Below the pieces are notes generated by a model. It saw only the letters and a list, made by a program, of their open reading frames with translations, was not told the origin of the DNA and searched no databases. A program made the position numbers and the translations under genes. Source: Vibrio sp. HDW18 (GTDB taxonomy: Bacteria > Pseudomonadota > Gammaproteobacteria > Enterobacterales > Vibrionaceae). From it: 64,000 nucleotides of DNA. The DNA lies in assembly GCF_011306175.1 (NCBI RefSeq), contig NZ_CP049913.1, positions 2,418,001 through 2,482,000 of the forward strand. The letters run 5' to 3'. Positions 50,755-59,981 of the stretch are shown here, one piece after another (position 1 is the stretch's first letter; each line of letters starts with the position of its first letter).

Positions 50755-52059
50755 TTATTGCACGGTACGAGCAAAGCGATTGAGTAGCTTAGCGCTTTCA
50801 TCTTCGACTTTATTCAAGCTGCTCTCGACGGTTGAGCGGCCAGAGAAAATGTTATCGAACTCGCGATGCATCACTTCACGCACTTGCGGGTAGTAACCGA
50901 GGCGATAGCCTTTGGTCCATTCACCCTCAGGCAAGCTAAGCTGTTTTACGCCGACTTCTGCATCAGGGTTTTCTTGGTAGTAGCCCGATAGTTTGGTTAA
51001 ATCATAAGCGGCATTGGTGACGGGCACATAACCTGTGGTTTTATGCCAGTACATTTGTGTTTCTGGCTTAGTCAGATAAGCAAAGAAAGCGGCGACGCCT
51101 TTATCTTGGGCTGGAGTGTGACCTTGCAGTGCAAACAGCGCAGCACCACCAATAAAGGTATGGGTTGGGTTTTTGGTGACCGATTCCCAGTAAGGCAGGT
51201 AAGTGGTGCCGAGATTGAATTTCACGCGGTTACGTAGGCCACCGAATGAGCCAGAAGAGCCCATCCACATCGCCACTTCACCACGCTCGAATGGCGTTTG
51301 GTTGGCATCCCAATCACTGCCGTAATACTTGTAATAGCCTTTATCTGACCACTCTTTGAGTTTTTTCACATGCATCAGCATATCGTCAGAGTTAAACATG
51401 ATTTTCGTCGAGAGATCTTGATAGCCATTTTGCTTATCAGAAAGCGGTAGGTTGTGGCGAGATTTGAAGTTCTCAAACATGATCCACGGCGTTAAGGATT
51501 GGGCAAATCCCGCTTGACCTTTTTCGGCTAACTTAGCAGCGACTTGCTCTAGCTGCTCATAAGTTTGTGGGGCAGTTGCGTTAACGGAAGCCAACATATC
51601 TTGGTTGTAGTACAGCACAGGCGTTGAGCTGTTAAATGGCATGCCGACCATTTTTCCCGTGTTATCGGCATAAAAGTTGCGCACCCCAGCAATATAATCC
51701 AGCGGGGTAAAAGAGTAGCCGGATTCGACCATTAAATCTTGTACGGGCTTAGCCACGCCTTTGCTACTCATAATGGTGGCGGCGCCGGCATCAAACACTT
51801 GCAAAATATTGGGGGCTTGCTTTGCACGAAATGCGGCGATACCTGCAGTGAGGGTTTCGGTATACGAACCTTTGTAAACGGGGGTGAGTTTATAGTCTGT
51901 TTGTGAGCCATTAAACTCGTTGGCAAGCTGATTGACCGTTTCGCCCAATTGTCCGCCCATGGCATGCCACCAAGTGATTTCGGTTGCTGCATAGGTTGCG
52001 CTGGAAAAGATGCCAGAAGCGGTTGCTGTCAGCAAGCCTGTTAACCATACCTTATTCAT
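50755..52059 (-). CDS. ugpB: Glycerol-3-phosphate-binding periplasmic protein UgpB
   Basis: The 434-residue family 1 solute-binding protein has a signal peptide cleaved near ATYA (about residue 24). The mature start TEITWWHAMGGQLGETVNQLANEF is characteristic of UgpB, including the Trp that contacts ligand. WMGSSGSFGGLRNR and MFNSDDM-type blocks are also typical. It is the first gene of the operon ugpB-ugpA-ugpE-ugpC-deoR-ugpQ. Confidence 0.94.
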   Translation of the reverse strand: MNKVWLTGLLTATASGIFSSATYAATEITWWHAMGGQLGETVNQLANEFNGSQTDYKLTPVYKGSYTETLTAGIAAFRAKQAPNILQVFDAGAATIMSSKGVAKPVQDLMVESGYSFTPLDYIAGVRNFYADNTGKMVGMPFNSSTPVLYYNQDMLASVNATAPQTYEQLEQVAAKLAEKGQAGFAQSLTPWIMFENFKSRHNLPLSDKQNGYQDLSTKIMFNSDDMLMHVKKLKEWSDKGYYKYYGSDWDANQTPFERGEVAMWMGSSGSFGGLRNRVKFNLGTTYLPYWESVTKNPTHTFIGGAALFALQGHTPAQDKGVAAFFAYLTKPETQMYWHKTTGYVPVTNAAYDLTKLSGYYQENPDAEVGVKQLSLPEGEWTKGYRLGYYPQVREVMHREFDNIFSGRSTVESSLNKVEDESAKLLNRFARTVQ

Positions 52060-52076
52060 TGCTTCAATCCTTGTAA

Positions 52077-52107
52077 GTTTCGAACGATACCATGTGTGTT
52101 TCGTTAG
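52077..52107. promoter_or_regulatory. Candidate DeoR-family operator upstream of ugpB
   Basis: GTTTCGAACG (52077-52086) and GTTTCGTTAG (52098-52107) start 21 bases apart, two helical turns on the same face. They resemble the TTCGTT/AACGAA half-sites of GlpR. Site placement about 20-50 bases before ugpB would suit repression by the DeoR protein of this operon. A PhoB box is also plausible further up but not clear. Confidence 0.4.
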
Positions 52108-52314
52108 AAGGCATAGTGGCGATATGAAGTTACAGTGCTGTGGCTAAATCATGAAAGATTTATGGCTCTCAAATGACGAGTTTGGACGCAGGGTGTGAAT
52201 TCAAAAATGCCGACCTCGTGCCAAAAATGCACATGAGTCATTGAATCCTATAGGGTTAAAGATAGTATTTATTTTCCATTTATGGAATCGCTTAATTATC
52301 GGTCATTCGCGGTA

Positions 52315-52402
52315 ATTGGGTGACAAAGGCAAAGTGACTCGAAAGGGCGCGACGCAAAGCCGCCGGTCTAAGGGAATTTCCTATGGCAGCGGAGCTACCC
52401 CT
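52315..52402 (+). ncRNA. Cyclic di-GMP-I (GEMM) riboswitch
   Basis: The core matches the V. cholerae Vc2 class: GGCAAA, then P2 with loop CGAAAG, then the invariant GACGCAAAGCC, then the P3 stem CCGG-TCTA, and the loop GGCAGCGGAGCTACC matching GGTAGCGGGGTTACC. GGGT (52318-52321) and ACCC (52397-52400) can close P1. It senses c-di-GMP and is followed by a terminator. Confidence 0.92.
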
Positions 52403-52406
52403 AAGC

Positions 52407-52431
52407 AACAGCATGCCGCTGTTTTTTCTTT
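52407..52431 (+). terminator. Expression-platform terminator of the riboswitch
   Basis: AACAGC (52407-52412) and GCTGTT (52418-52423) with a 5-base loop run into TTTTCTTTT. It directly follows the riboswitch core, so ligand-dependent termination is the expected mode. Confidence 0.85.
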
Positions 52432-52440
52432 TCAAATGGA

Positions 52441-54741
52441 CTGACGACCTTCAGTTTTACCGACTCGCGTTTAGAGATTAACTCTCAGTATGAGTATGCA
52501 GTGCTTGCTTGCAATGAGCATGGCTGTTCGCAGCCGAGTGAAAGCGTGATGATTACGACCACTGAGCGCGATAAACTTGATATCCGCGTGCAGCATAAAG
52601 ATCCCACCACCGCGTCTATCGGCATTAATGTTCACACCGAAAATGCGCCGAGTGTGATGTTTAGTGCTAACGTGAGCTATTCTGCTGACAATCTTTATCG
52701 TTACAACAAGGAGATCTACTCTGCCGCTCACGTTGATGGCGGTCGCTACCGTGCAACCATTTATGGCCAACCGCTCAATGGTCAATTGTGTACCACGAGC
52801 GTGCCTAGCTATAAACGCACTGGCGGTAAAGATGCGGAAGTGGTTATCGATTGTATGACCAAGGCAACTTTAGTCTCCAATCTCAAGGACGAACTGAACT
52901 TGGCCCTCGCGGATAATTTTGAATACTACCTGCCTAAGCCTTCGCTGTATCGCAGCTCAGACAATCAATGGATTGATTCATCGGATTTTCATTTTCTCTC
53001 CCTTAATGAAAATGTGTTAACCGTTGATGATACGGGAAAAATTACCTTAATCGGTGTCGGAAAGGCCGTCATTCAAGTTCGCGCTAATCCAGAGTATTAT
53101 GACGTTGAGAACATTTTAGAATATCAAGTGAATGTTGCTGGCGATGAGCAACCTATCGTCCTTCAGCGTCTGGAAATTGGTCAAGCAACACTATTTTCAC
53201 CGGGGGCGCCACACCAAATCTTGTCGCCGAAAGGTACGACCATGGTACGGGCTTACGCCTATGCTCGCCAACAGAGCCAGACTCAAATGCCGGCACTTAT
53301 GCTCAGCATCACGGCGAATGGTCAGCAATTGAGTAAAGCGATGACGTGTCCTAGCAACGCTCAGGTCGGCAGCTTTGACTCGCCAAGCTACCAACTCGAT
53401 GAAGTGTGCTATGCGATTATTGACGGTGCGGATGCGGAAACATTCATCACTTCCGGCATGCAACTGACGGTGAGCAGTGATGATGGGTTAGCATTAATCA
53501 GTGAGCCCAAGGTTAACCAGCACGGCATGTTAAATTTAAAACTGGTTCCAGGATTGGATAGCAATGGGGTTGCGAAAACGCCAGATGTAGAAGCCTTTGA
53601 TCAGACTTTGCGTCAGGTTTATCCATTGAGCAAAACCAATATTTCGGTACGTGAAGCGGTGGATTTGGGTAGCGAGCTCACCCCAGCCCTGAAACAGGTC
53701 GAGCAACTGCGTAAGCTAGAAACCGATGGCTTGACCTACTTCTATGGTTTGGTTCCGGGGATCTGTTATGGGGAAGTGGGACTTGGCTATATTCCGGGTG
53801 CCTCAGCGGTAGGGCGTGATGCTGCTTGCTCTTGGTATCTGCGTTCAACCTTTGTCCACGAGCTTGGCCATAACTTGGGGCTGCCGCATGCCCCTGGCTG
53901 TGGTACTGGATCGAGCGATCCATTTTGGGCATCCAATGTTTGGGAAGGAGTATCAAGAGCGGCCTTAAGTCCAGCTCCGCTATTTGAGCAAACGGATCGC
54001 AGTGTGATTTCGCCAAAAGATCAGCGCATTCATGCTGACTCTGATGCGATGAACTACTGCTTTGGCGATCGTTTCAGCGAGTATAATTACCAGCGTCTGG
54101 CGAGCTATGTAAACTCAAAATCTTGGTTTAGCGATCAGTCATTGCGCCGTAAGATGATCCAGCAAGCTGAACCCATGATACTGATTTCAGGGGAAATTAT
54201 TGATAACAAAGTACTGCTAGAGCCAATTATTGCGTCTAACAATCCATTGGGTAATCAAGATCATTTTGCCCAAGAGGTAAGTAGTCAACATAACTATACG
54301 ATGTTAATCAATGCCAATGATGGCGTCATCATGCGCGAACTCCCCATGGTGAAACTGGATCACGGTAACAGCCAACTGTTTAGCCTCGAGATCCCAGCAT
54401 CGGCTCACATCAATGCCATCAAATTCTTTGATGGTGAGCAAGAGCTGGCGTTAGAGATTAACGGACTGAAAGAGCAATCGTTGCAGGCCCCCCGCCGCTT
54501 TACTGGGCCAACGATCGATTTCACGGGTGATTATGTTTACTGGAATAATCAGCAGTACCCTTGGCTCACGCTGGTTTACACCAAGAAAGAGGGCAGTCGT
54601 CAAACGCTTGCTTTGAATGTAACTGGCGGCGAACTGGCGATTGACCCGCGCCAATTGGATGGCGGTAGTCTACATTTTAGTCTTTCCGACGGTATCAATA
54701 GCGTGATCCACAGCGAAGTGTTAGCGCCAAGTCAACCGTAA
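52441..54741 (+). pseudogene. 5'-truncated M66 (StcE/TagA-like) secreted metalloprotease
   Basis: The frame from 52405 is open through a partial fibronectin type III domain (FTDSRLEINSQYEYAVLA, NEHGCSQPS), but has no ATG, no ribosome site and no signal peptide. The first usable start, GTG 52501, lies inside that domain. The rest is intact: a Big-2-like Ig fold (NVLTVDDTGKITLIGVGKAV, about codon 170 from GTG) and an M66 metalloprotease with zinc site FVHELGHNLGLPHAPGC (near 53857-53900), followed by beta-rich C-terminal domains. Family members cut mucin-type glycoproteins. The body has no internal stop, so decay is recent, or expression begins in a way I cannot see. Confidence 0.82.
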
Positions 54742-54780
54742 ACAAGCTAGGCAAGTCAATCACTGGCGAGCCAATCAATA

Positions 54781-54812
54781 AAGAGAGGGAGCATTTTGCT
54801 CCCTCTCTTCAC
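54781..54812 (+). terminator. Terminator after the M66 gene
   Basis: AAGAGAGGGAGC (54781-54792) and GCTCCCTCTCTT (54798-54809) form a perfect 12-bp stem with an ATTTT loop. It follows the M66 stop by 40 bases. Confidence 0.85.
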
Positions 54813-54913
54813 TTGAATTGCCCCGATACGACAAACAATTGCTCAATCTGGTTGATAATGAGAGCGCTTCTCAATAGAATTGCCACTATTCCTTAAATGG
54901 CCAATCCCAACTC

Positions 54914-55672
54914 ATGAAACGATGTCTTTTAATTGCTTGTAGCTTGGCATGTTTGCCAGTGCAGGCCGCTTCGCTCGATCAGGCGCAGGCGATTCAAACC
55001 AGTACCCATCAAGCGGCGGCTAACAGCCAGCAAAAAATTGACCGCAGTGCAGAAAAGAGTCTAGTGCTGCGGTCAGATATTGAGCTGTTGCAAGAGGAAG
55101 TCAAAAATCTACAGGTGTATCGCGATCATCTGCAATCTCTGGTGGCCAATCAGCAACAAGAGATGACCAGCCTAGCTCTGCAGACCGAAGAGATCAAACG
55201 TACCCGCCAAGGCATAGTTCCTTTGATGTATGACATGATTGAAGGACTGGAGGAGTGGGTTGGGCAAGATAAACCGATCCGTCTCGCCGCTCGTCAACAA
55301 CGGATTGAAACGTTACGAGCGCTGATGCCGCGTGCCGATGTGAGTGATGCGGAAAAATACCGCCGCATTCTCGAGGCGTACCAAATCGAGCTGGATTACG
55401 GTAATAAGCTCGGTACCTATTCTGCCCCCATCTCTTTAGCTTCGGGGCAGCAAGTGCAGGTTGATATTTTGTATTTAGGCCGTTTAGTGCTGCTAGCGCG
55501 CAGTTTAGATGGTGAACAGTTTTGGAATTGGAATGCCAAAGCGCAGCAGTGGCAACCATTGTCAGAGGCGCATAAGCGTGATTTGACCGCCGCCTACCAA
55601 TTGGCACAGCAGCAAATTGCACCTACCTTATTGAATTTACCGGTCTCTTTGACTGTGGCGGAGACAAAATAA
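54914..55672 (+). CDS. DUF3450 periplasmic protein of the TonB2 operon
   Basis: The 252-residue protein has a signal peptide (MKRCLLIACSLACLPVQAA) and a coiled-coil first half (IELLQEEVKNLQVYRDHLQSLVANQQQ). A DUF3450 core follows (YDMIEGLEEWVGQDKPI; GTYSAPISLASGQQVQVDILYLGRLVLLAR). It opens the operon that feeds the TonB2 system and corresponds to VC1548. Its stop overlaps the TtpC start, so translation is coupled. It may assist TtpC in the periplasm. Confidence 0.87.
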   Translation: MKRCLLIACSLACLPVQAASLDQAQAIQTSTHQAAANSQQKIDRSAEKSLVLRSDIELLQEEVKNLQVYRDHLQSLVANQQQEMTSLALQTEEIKRTRQGIVPLMYDMIEGLEEWVGQDKPIRLAARQQRIETLRALMPRADVSDAEKYRRILEAYQIELDYGNKLGTYSAPISLASGQQVQVDILYLGRLVLLARSLDGEQFWNWNAKAQQWQPLSEAHKRDLTAAYQLAQQQIAPTLLNLPVSLTVAETK

Positions 55673-57045
55673 TGATGTTGAAACACACGAGACTGGCTCT
55701 GGCCCTGAGTCTGCCATTGATGCTGGGGATCAGCTCGGCTATCGCCAATGATAACCTAGTGCAGAAAGCCACCCAGAGCAAAGCTCAGCAGCAACAACAT
55801 AATCAGCAACGCGAAGCGGGCTTTACCCACACTGAGCAGCAGTTACAAGCGCTGAAAACAGAATTGCTTGCCCAGCGTACTCGCTTACAAAAAGAGGCCG
55901 ATGCATTAGCGGCTCAGTTTAGCACTAACGAAAATAGCTTGGCGCGACTGGAAGAAACGCTGCGTCTAGAAACCGGCAGCTTAGGGGAAATGTTTGGTGT
56001 CGTGCGCCAAAATGCCAAGCAGCTACAAAGCGAATTAGCTCAATCAGTGACTGGCGTTCACACTCGTACTGAACAGCAAACCATCGAGGAAGTGGTGGCG
56101 GCGAAAACCTTGCCTTCAATGACCCAATTGCGTGGGTTATGGCAAGCATTCACCACCGAAATCCAAGCCAGTGGTCAAGTTCAGCCAACTCAGATGAATT
56201 GGCTCACTGGGCAAGGGCAAGCACAATCTGTCGCAGCACTGCGTTTAGGCTCATTTGGACTGATCACCGATCAAGGTTATGTCAAATGGGATCATACACG
56301 GCAACAAGCGGTAAGCTATCAACAGCTACCAAGCCATTTTCCAACTTTATCGCGCACTCAATCCTTGATTAATGGTGACGTTGTCACTATGAATATTGAC
56401 CCCACACGTGGTTTACTCTTAGATCAATTAGCTCTTACGCCGACACTGAGTCAGCGTCTGCAAGCTGGCGGGGTAATTGGTAATGTGATCTTAGTCTTGC
56501 TCGGCGTGGGACTGATAATTGCCTTGTATCGTGGCATGGTACTGCTTACTTTGCGCCACAAAATCACTGCCCAGCTAAAAAATCCTGCTGAGCTAGGTAA
56601 TAACCCACTCGGCCGCATCTTAGCGGTTTACAACAAAGAGCAGCAACGCAGTGTCGAAGCGCTTGAGTTGCGTTTATTAGAAGCGGTCGTTGATGAACAA
56701 AATCATCTGGAAACCGGTTTATCCATGCTCAAACTGCTCGCGGCGTTAGCACCCATGTTGGGGCTGCTTGGTACGGTAACGGGGATGATTGAAACCTTCC
56801 AAGTGATCACCCAATTTGGTAATGGTGACCCGAAAGTGATGGCGGGCGGGATTTCGATGGCTTTGGTCACCACGGTTGAAGGTTTGATTGCGGCCATTCC
56901 ACTGTTGCTGGCCCACAATATTCTCAGTGCTCAAGCTGAGGCGATTCGTAATATTTTGGAAAAACAAGGCATTGGTCTAGTTGCACAACAAGCTGAACGC
57001 GATTGTGTGACTTCATCGCCAGTTCAAGTTGGATCGGCCGCATAA
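55672..57045 (+). CDS. ttpC: TtpC, TonB2-associated proton-channel-like protein
   Basis: The 457-residue protein is required for TonB2-dependent iron transport in vibrios. It has a signal peptide, a long periplasmic coiled coil (residues ~30-110), a periplasmic globular part and a C-terminal MotA/TolQ/ExbB domain with three helices (VILVLLGVGLIIALYRGMV; LKLLAALAPMLGLLGTVTGMI; GLIAAIPLLLAHNIL). GLLGTVTGMI is the ExbB signature. The fusion of the large periplasmic part to an ExbB-like core distinguishes TtpC. It sits between the DUF3450 and exbB2 genes. Confidence 0.92.
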   Translation: MMLKHTRLALALSLPLMLGISSAIANDNLVQKATQSKAQQQQHNQQREAGFTHTEQQLQALKTELLAQRTRLQKEADALAAQFSTNENSLARLEETLRLETGSLGEMFGVVRQNAKQLQSELAQSVTGVHTRTEQQTIEEVVAAKTLPSMTQLRGLWQAFTTEIQASGQVQPTQMNWLTGQGQAQSVAALRLGSFGLITDQGYVKWDHTRQQAVSYQQLPSHFPTLSRTQSLINGDVVTMNIDPTRGLLLDQLALTPTLSQRLQAGGVIGNVILVLLGVGLIIALYRGMVLLTLRHKITAQLKNPAELGNNPLGRILAVYNKEQQRSVEALELRLLEAVVDEQNHLETGLSMLKLLAALAPMLGLLGTVTGMIETFQVITQFGNGDPKVMAGGISMALVTTVEGLIAAIPLLLAHNILSAQAEAIRNILEKQGIGLVAQQAERDCVTSSPVQVGSAA

Positions 57046-57054
57046 GGGGTAGCG

Positions 57055-57594
57055 ATGAATTTAGCATTCTCATGGCTATTGGATTACTGGCAACCGCTGG
57101 CCGAGTTTATGGCGCAAGGCGGAGCCGTACTTTGGTGGTTAGCAGCGGTGGTATTGCTGTGTTGGTTGTTAGTGATTGAGCGGCTGCTGTTTTTGAGCCT
57201 GACCTTTCCAAAACAGCGTCAACGCTGGGTCACGCTATGGCAGCAGCGCGTGGATCAACACAGTTGGTTTGCCCATTCGATTCGCCAGCAGTGGCTAGGT
57301 GAGGCACATAACGCTTTAAATCAAAACCTTAATTTGGTTAAGGTGCTGGTGGCTATTTGTCCGATGTTAGGGCTGCTAGGTACGGTAACGGGAATGATCT
57401 CGGTGTTTGATGTGATGGCCACTCAGGGCAGTAGCGATCCGAAATTAATGGCGTCGGGAATTTCGCTAGCGACTCTGCCGACCATGGCCGGTATGGTCGC
57501 GGCATTAGCCGGACTATTTGTACACGCTCGTTTAAGTAAAACCTGTCGTCGATTAGAAATGAAATTAGAACAAGCGTTAAGGAGCCAATCATGA
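57055..57594 (+). CDS. exbB2: ExbB2 proton-channel protein
   Basis: The 179-residue ExbB has three inner-membrane helices (VLWWLAAVVLLCWLLVIERLL; LVAICPMLGLLGTVTGMISVF; TLPTMAGMVAALAGLFVHA). It forms the pentameric channel that, with ExbD, turns proton flow into force on TonB. A four-base overlap (ATGA) couples it to exbD2. Gene order matches the V. cholerae TonB2 locus. Confidence 0.94.
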   Translation: MNLAFSWLLDYWQPLAEFMAQGGAVLWWLAAVVLLCWLLVIERLLFLSLTFPKQRQRWVTLWQQRVDQHSWFAHSIRQQWLGEAHNALNQNLNLVKVLVAICPMLGLLGTVTGMISVFDVMATQGSSDPKLMASGISLATLPTMAGMVAALAGLFVHARLSKTCRRLEMKLEQALRSQS

Positions 57595-57995
57595 GACTCG
57601 GGCGTAGAACGTCAAAGCAAGATGAAGCACAGATCGATCTGACTTCAATGCTCGACATCGTGTTTATCATGTTAATTTTCTTTATTGTCACCAGCTCCTT
57701 TGTGCGTGAATCTGGGGTGGAGGTCAATCGGCCCACCGCCTCTCACGCGGTTAGTCAAAAACAAGCGGGGATTTTTGTGGCGATTACTGCGGCCAATGAT
57801 ATCTATATTGATAAACGCCAAGTGGATGTTGAACGAGTGCAAGCGACATTAGAGCATTTATTGCTTGATCAACCGGAAGCCTCTTTAGTGATCCAAGCGG
57901 ATGAGCATGCGTTTAATGGCACTGTGGTTAAAGTGATGGATGCCGCCAAAGGTGCAGGGGTGAAAAGTATTGCCTTAGCGGCGGAGCCATCTTAA
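57591..57995 (+). CDS. exbD2: ExbD2 proton-channel protein
   Basis: The 134-residue ExbD has one helix (MLDIVFIMLIFFIVTSSFV) with the proton-carrying aspartate in LTSMLD and a periplasmic domain (LLLDQPEASLVIQADEHAFNGTVVKVMDAAKGAG). It sits in the ExbB pore. It is coupled to exbB2 and tonB2 by overlaps of four bases and one base. Confidence 0.94.
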   Translation: MRLGRRTSKQDEAQIDLTSMLDIVFIMLIFFIVTSSFVRESGVEVNRPTASHAVSQKQAGIFVAITAANDIYIDKRQVDVERVQATLEHLLLDQPEASLVIQADEHAFNGTVVKVMDAAKGAGVKSIALAAEPS

Positions 57996-58615
57996 TGGGA
58001 CGCTTACTACTGGCGAGCCCCATCGCCCTTGCTGTCACGCTAGCTCTGTTTAGTTTGATGGCTTGGATGGTGGATAATGGTGGAAAAAGTATTGCCAAGC
58101 CGACGGCGGCACTGAGCTTTGCTATGGTGATGGTTGAGCAAGAGCAAGATGTACAGCGCAGACAGCGCAGTGTTCCGCCGCCGCCGCCAGTGCCTGAGAT
58201 ACCCACCCAAGCACCCGCAAAAGCGCAACAAACGGCCGCGTTAGCGATCTCATCACTCACTCCACAGGTCAATTTAAACCTTAGTACCGCGATTCAAGGC
58301 GTGGCGGTCAACGCCCCACAATTTGGTGATTTCTCGGTGAATCAATCTGTGATGCCGCTGCATCGCGTCGAGCCAAACTATCCAGCCAGAGCGTTACAAC
58401 GTCGAGTGGAAGGTTATGTGATTTTGCGTTTTAGTATCGATGAACTCGGTAAAACGCGAGATATCGAAGTGGTGGAAGCTAACCCACAACGCTATTTTGA
58501 GCGCGAAGCGATGATGGCACTGCGTAACTGGAAATATCAACCGAAAATGGTGGATGGTAAAGCGGTTAGTCAATTAGGTCAGACGGTTCGACTGGAGTTT
58601 AAACTCAATCAATGA
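57995..58615 (+). CDS. tonB2: TonB2 energy transducer
   Basis: The 206-residue TonB has an N-terminal anchor helix (LASPIALAVTLALFSLMAWM), a short proline-rich spacer (SVPPPPPVPEIPTQAP) and the C-terminal domain that contacts outer-membrane receptors (VEPNYPARALQRRVEGYV; REAMMALRNWKYQP). The spacer is much shorter than in TonB1, typical of TonB2. It is coupled by overlap to exbD2 and to the TPR gene. Confidence 0.94.
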   Translation: MGRLLLASPIALAVTLALFSLMAWMVDNGGKSIAKPTAALSFAMVMVEQEQDVQRRQRSVPPPPPVPEIPTQAPAKAQQTAALAISSLTPQVNLNLSTAIQGVAVNAPQFGDFSVNQSVMPLHRVEPNYPARALQRRVEGYVILRFSIDELGKTRDIEVVEANPQRYFEREAMMALRNWKYQPKMVDGKAVSQLGQTVRLEFKLNQ

Positions 58616-59790
58616 AACGACGAATTTTAAGTTATATATTGTTGTCTTGCTTATCTGTTGCCAGTTATGCCGCTGAATTAAGCCCCTATACGGCTAATCG
58701 AGTCATGCAAGCCAATCAACTTGCCCAGCAGAATAAGCTCAATGATGCGATCCAAGTTCTTAAACAAACTGAAATCAGTCGAAGTTATGACCGAGCTTAT
58801 GTTGCGCGGATGCTCGGGGTGTTTCATTGGCAAAATGATCAGATCCCCGCCGCGATCAGCTCACTCAAATTGGCGGTTGAAAGCGAGGAGTTGCAAGATC
58901 AGCAAGCGTGGACCACGCGCAAAATGCTGGCGGATTTATTAACGAGTCAGCAACAGTTCCGCCCAGCACTTCAACATTATTATCAACTGGCTGCAGCGAT
59001 TCCAAGTGAGCAAAACGGCGCCGATCTTTGGCTGCGAGTTGCGCAGCTACATTTCCAGTTGCAAGAGTGGCCAGCGGTACTCAAAGCTGTAGAACACACT
59101 GCCCAGTATGCGCAGCAAGATGCGGTGTTGCCGCTTTCGCTGCAATTGGGTGCCGAACTCAATTTAGAACGCTGGCAGCCAGCCATTCGCAGTTTAAAGC
59201 GATTATTGGTGCTCGAACCGCAAAAAAGCGAGTGGTGGCGTCAATTAGTCAGTTTGGAATTACGTGTCGGCCAGCCTAAACATGCATTGAGCACACTCGC
59301 GTTGGCGAAACTACAGAAAGTAGAACTGACTCAGCAAGACTTACGTTTACTGGCCCAACTCTACGCTCAACATGGCGTGCCGGAACGTGCCGCGCAAGTG
59401 TTAGACAGTTTAGAGGATGCCACGAGTAATCAGCAACTGATCACTGAACGCGCCATTTATTGGCAGAGAGCGAAAGAGTGGGATAAAGCGATTGCCACTT
59501 GGCGTTTGGCGGCCAAGCAAGAGGCGAAATACCATTGGCAAGTCGCCCAGTTGTTATTGCAAGAAGGGCATTATCAGCAAGCATTAACCGAGTTTGAGCT
59601 GGTCAAGGAGCCTGACCAACAAGCACAAGTGGCGTTGGCAAAAACCCGCGCTTTGTATAAGTTGAATCAGTTAGAGGCTGCATTAGTGCAAGCTAAGCGC
59701 GCCGACACTCTGCAAGCTTCCGACAGTGCGAAACAATGGATTAAATATCTCTCTCACTTGCGGCAAGCGCAATCTAGATCAAATGGTTAA
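58612..59790 (+). CDS. TPR-repeat exported protein of the TonB2 operon
   Basis: The 392-residue protein has a signal peptide (MKRRILSYILLSCLSVASYA) and then TPR repeats to the end (ANQLAQQNKLNDAIQVLKQ; ARMLGVFHWQNDQIPAAISSLKLA; LLAQLYAQHGVPERAAQVLDSL). It corresponds to VC1543. TPR folds mediate protein contacts, so it may hold TonB2 components together in the periplasm. Its ATG overlaps the tonB2 stop. The role is inferred. Confidence 0.87.
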   Translation: MKRRILSYILLSCLSVASYAAELSPYTANRVMQANQLAQQNKLNDAIQVLKQTEISRSYDRAYVARMLGVFHWQNDQIPAAISSLKLAVESEELQDQQAWTTRKMLADLLTSQQQFRPALQHYYQLAAAIPSEQNGADLWLRVAQLHFQLQEWPAVLKAVEHTAQYAQQDAVLPLSLQLGAELNLERWQPAIRSLKRLLVLEPQKSEWWRQLVSLELRVGQPKHALSTLALAKLQKVELTQQDLRLLAQLYAQHGVPERAAQVLDSLEDATSNQQLITERAIYWQRAKEWDKAIATWRLAAKQEAKYHWQVAQLLLQEGHYQQALTEFELVKEPDQQAQVALAKTRALYKLNQLEAALVQAKRADTLQASDSAKQWIKYLSHLRQAQSRSNG

Positions 59791-59981
59791 AACGATAGTT
59801 GCAACCTTTTAATTGATGGCAAGTGGTGTATAGAATTGCTGGTTTGAGCAAGCTGAGATGTAACATGCAAGCGACTCAATAGCGGAATTTAATGAACTGC
59901 TTCGCAGCATGAGTGGATCGAACTGTTACCCATCTCCTCGTCTGATCAGAATGAATTAGCTTACTCATCAAGGAGATGATC

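Noticed and set aside
52501..54741. Complete 746-residue gene starting at GTG 52501
   Set aside because: The GTG has no ribosome site, it lies inside a fibronectin type III domain that continues upstream, and a secreted protease needs a signal peptide.
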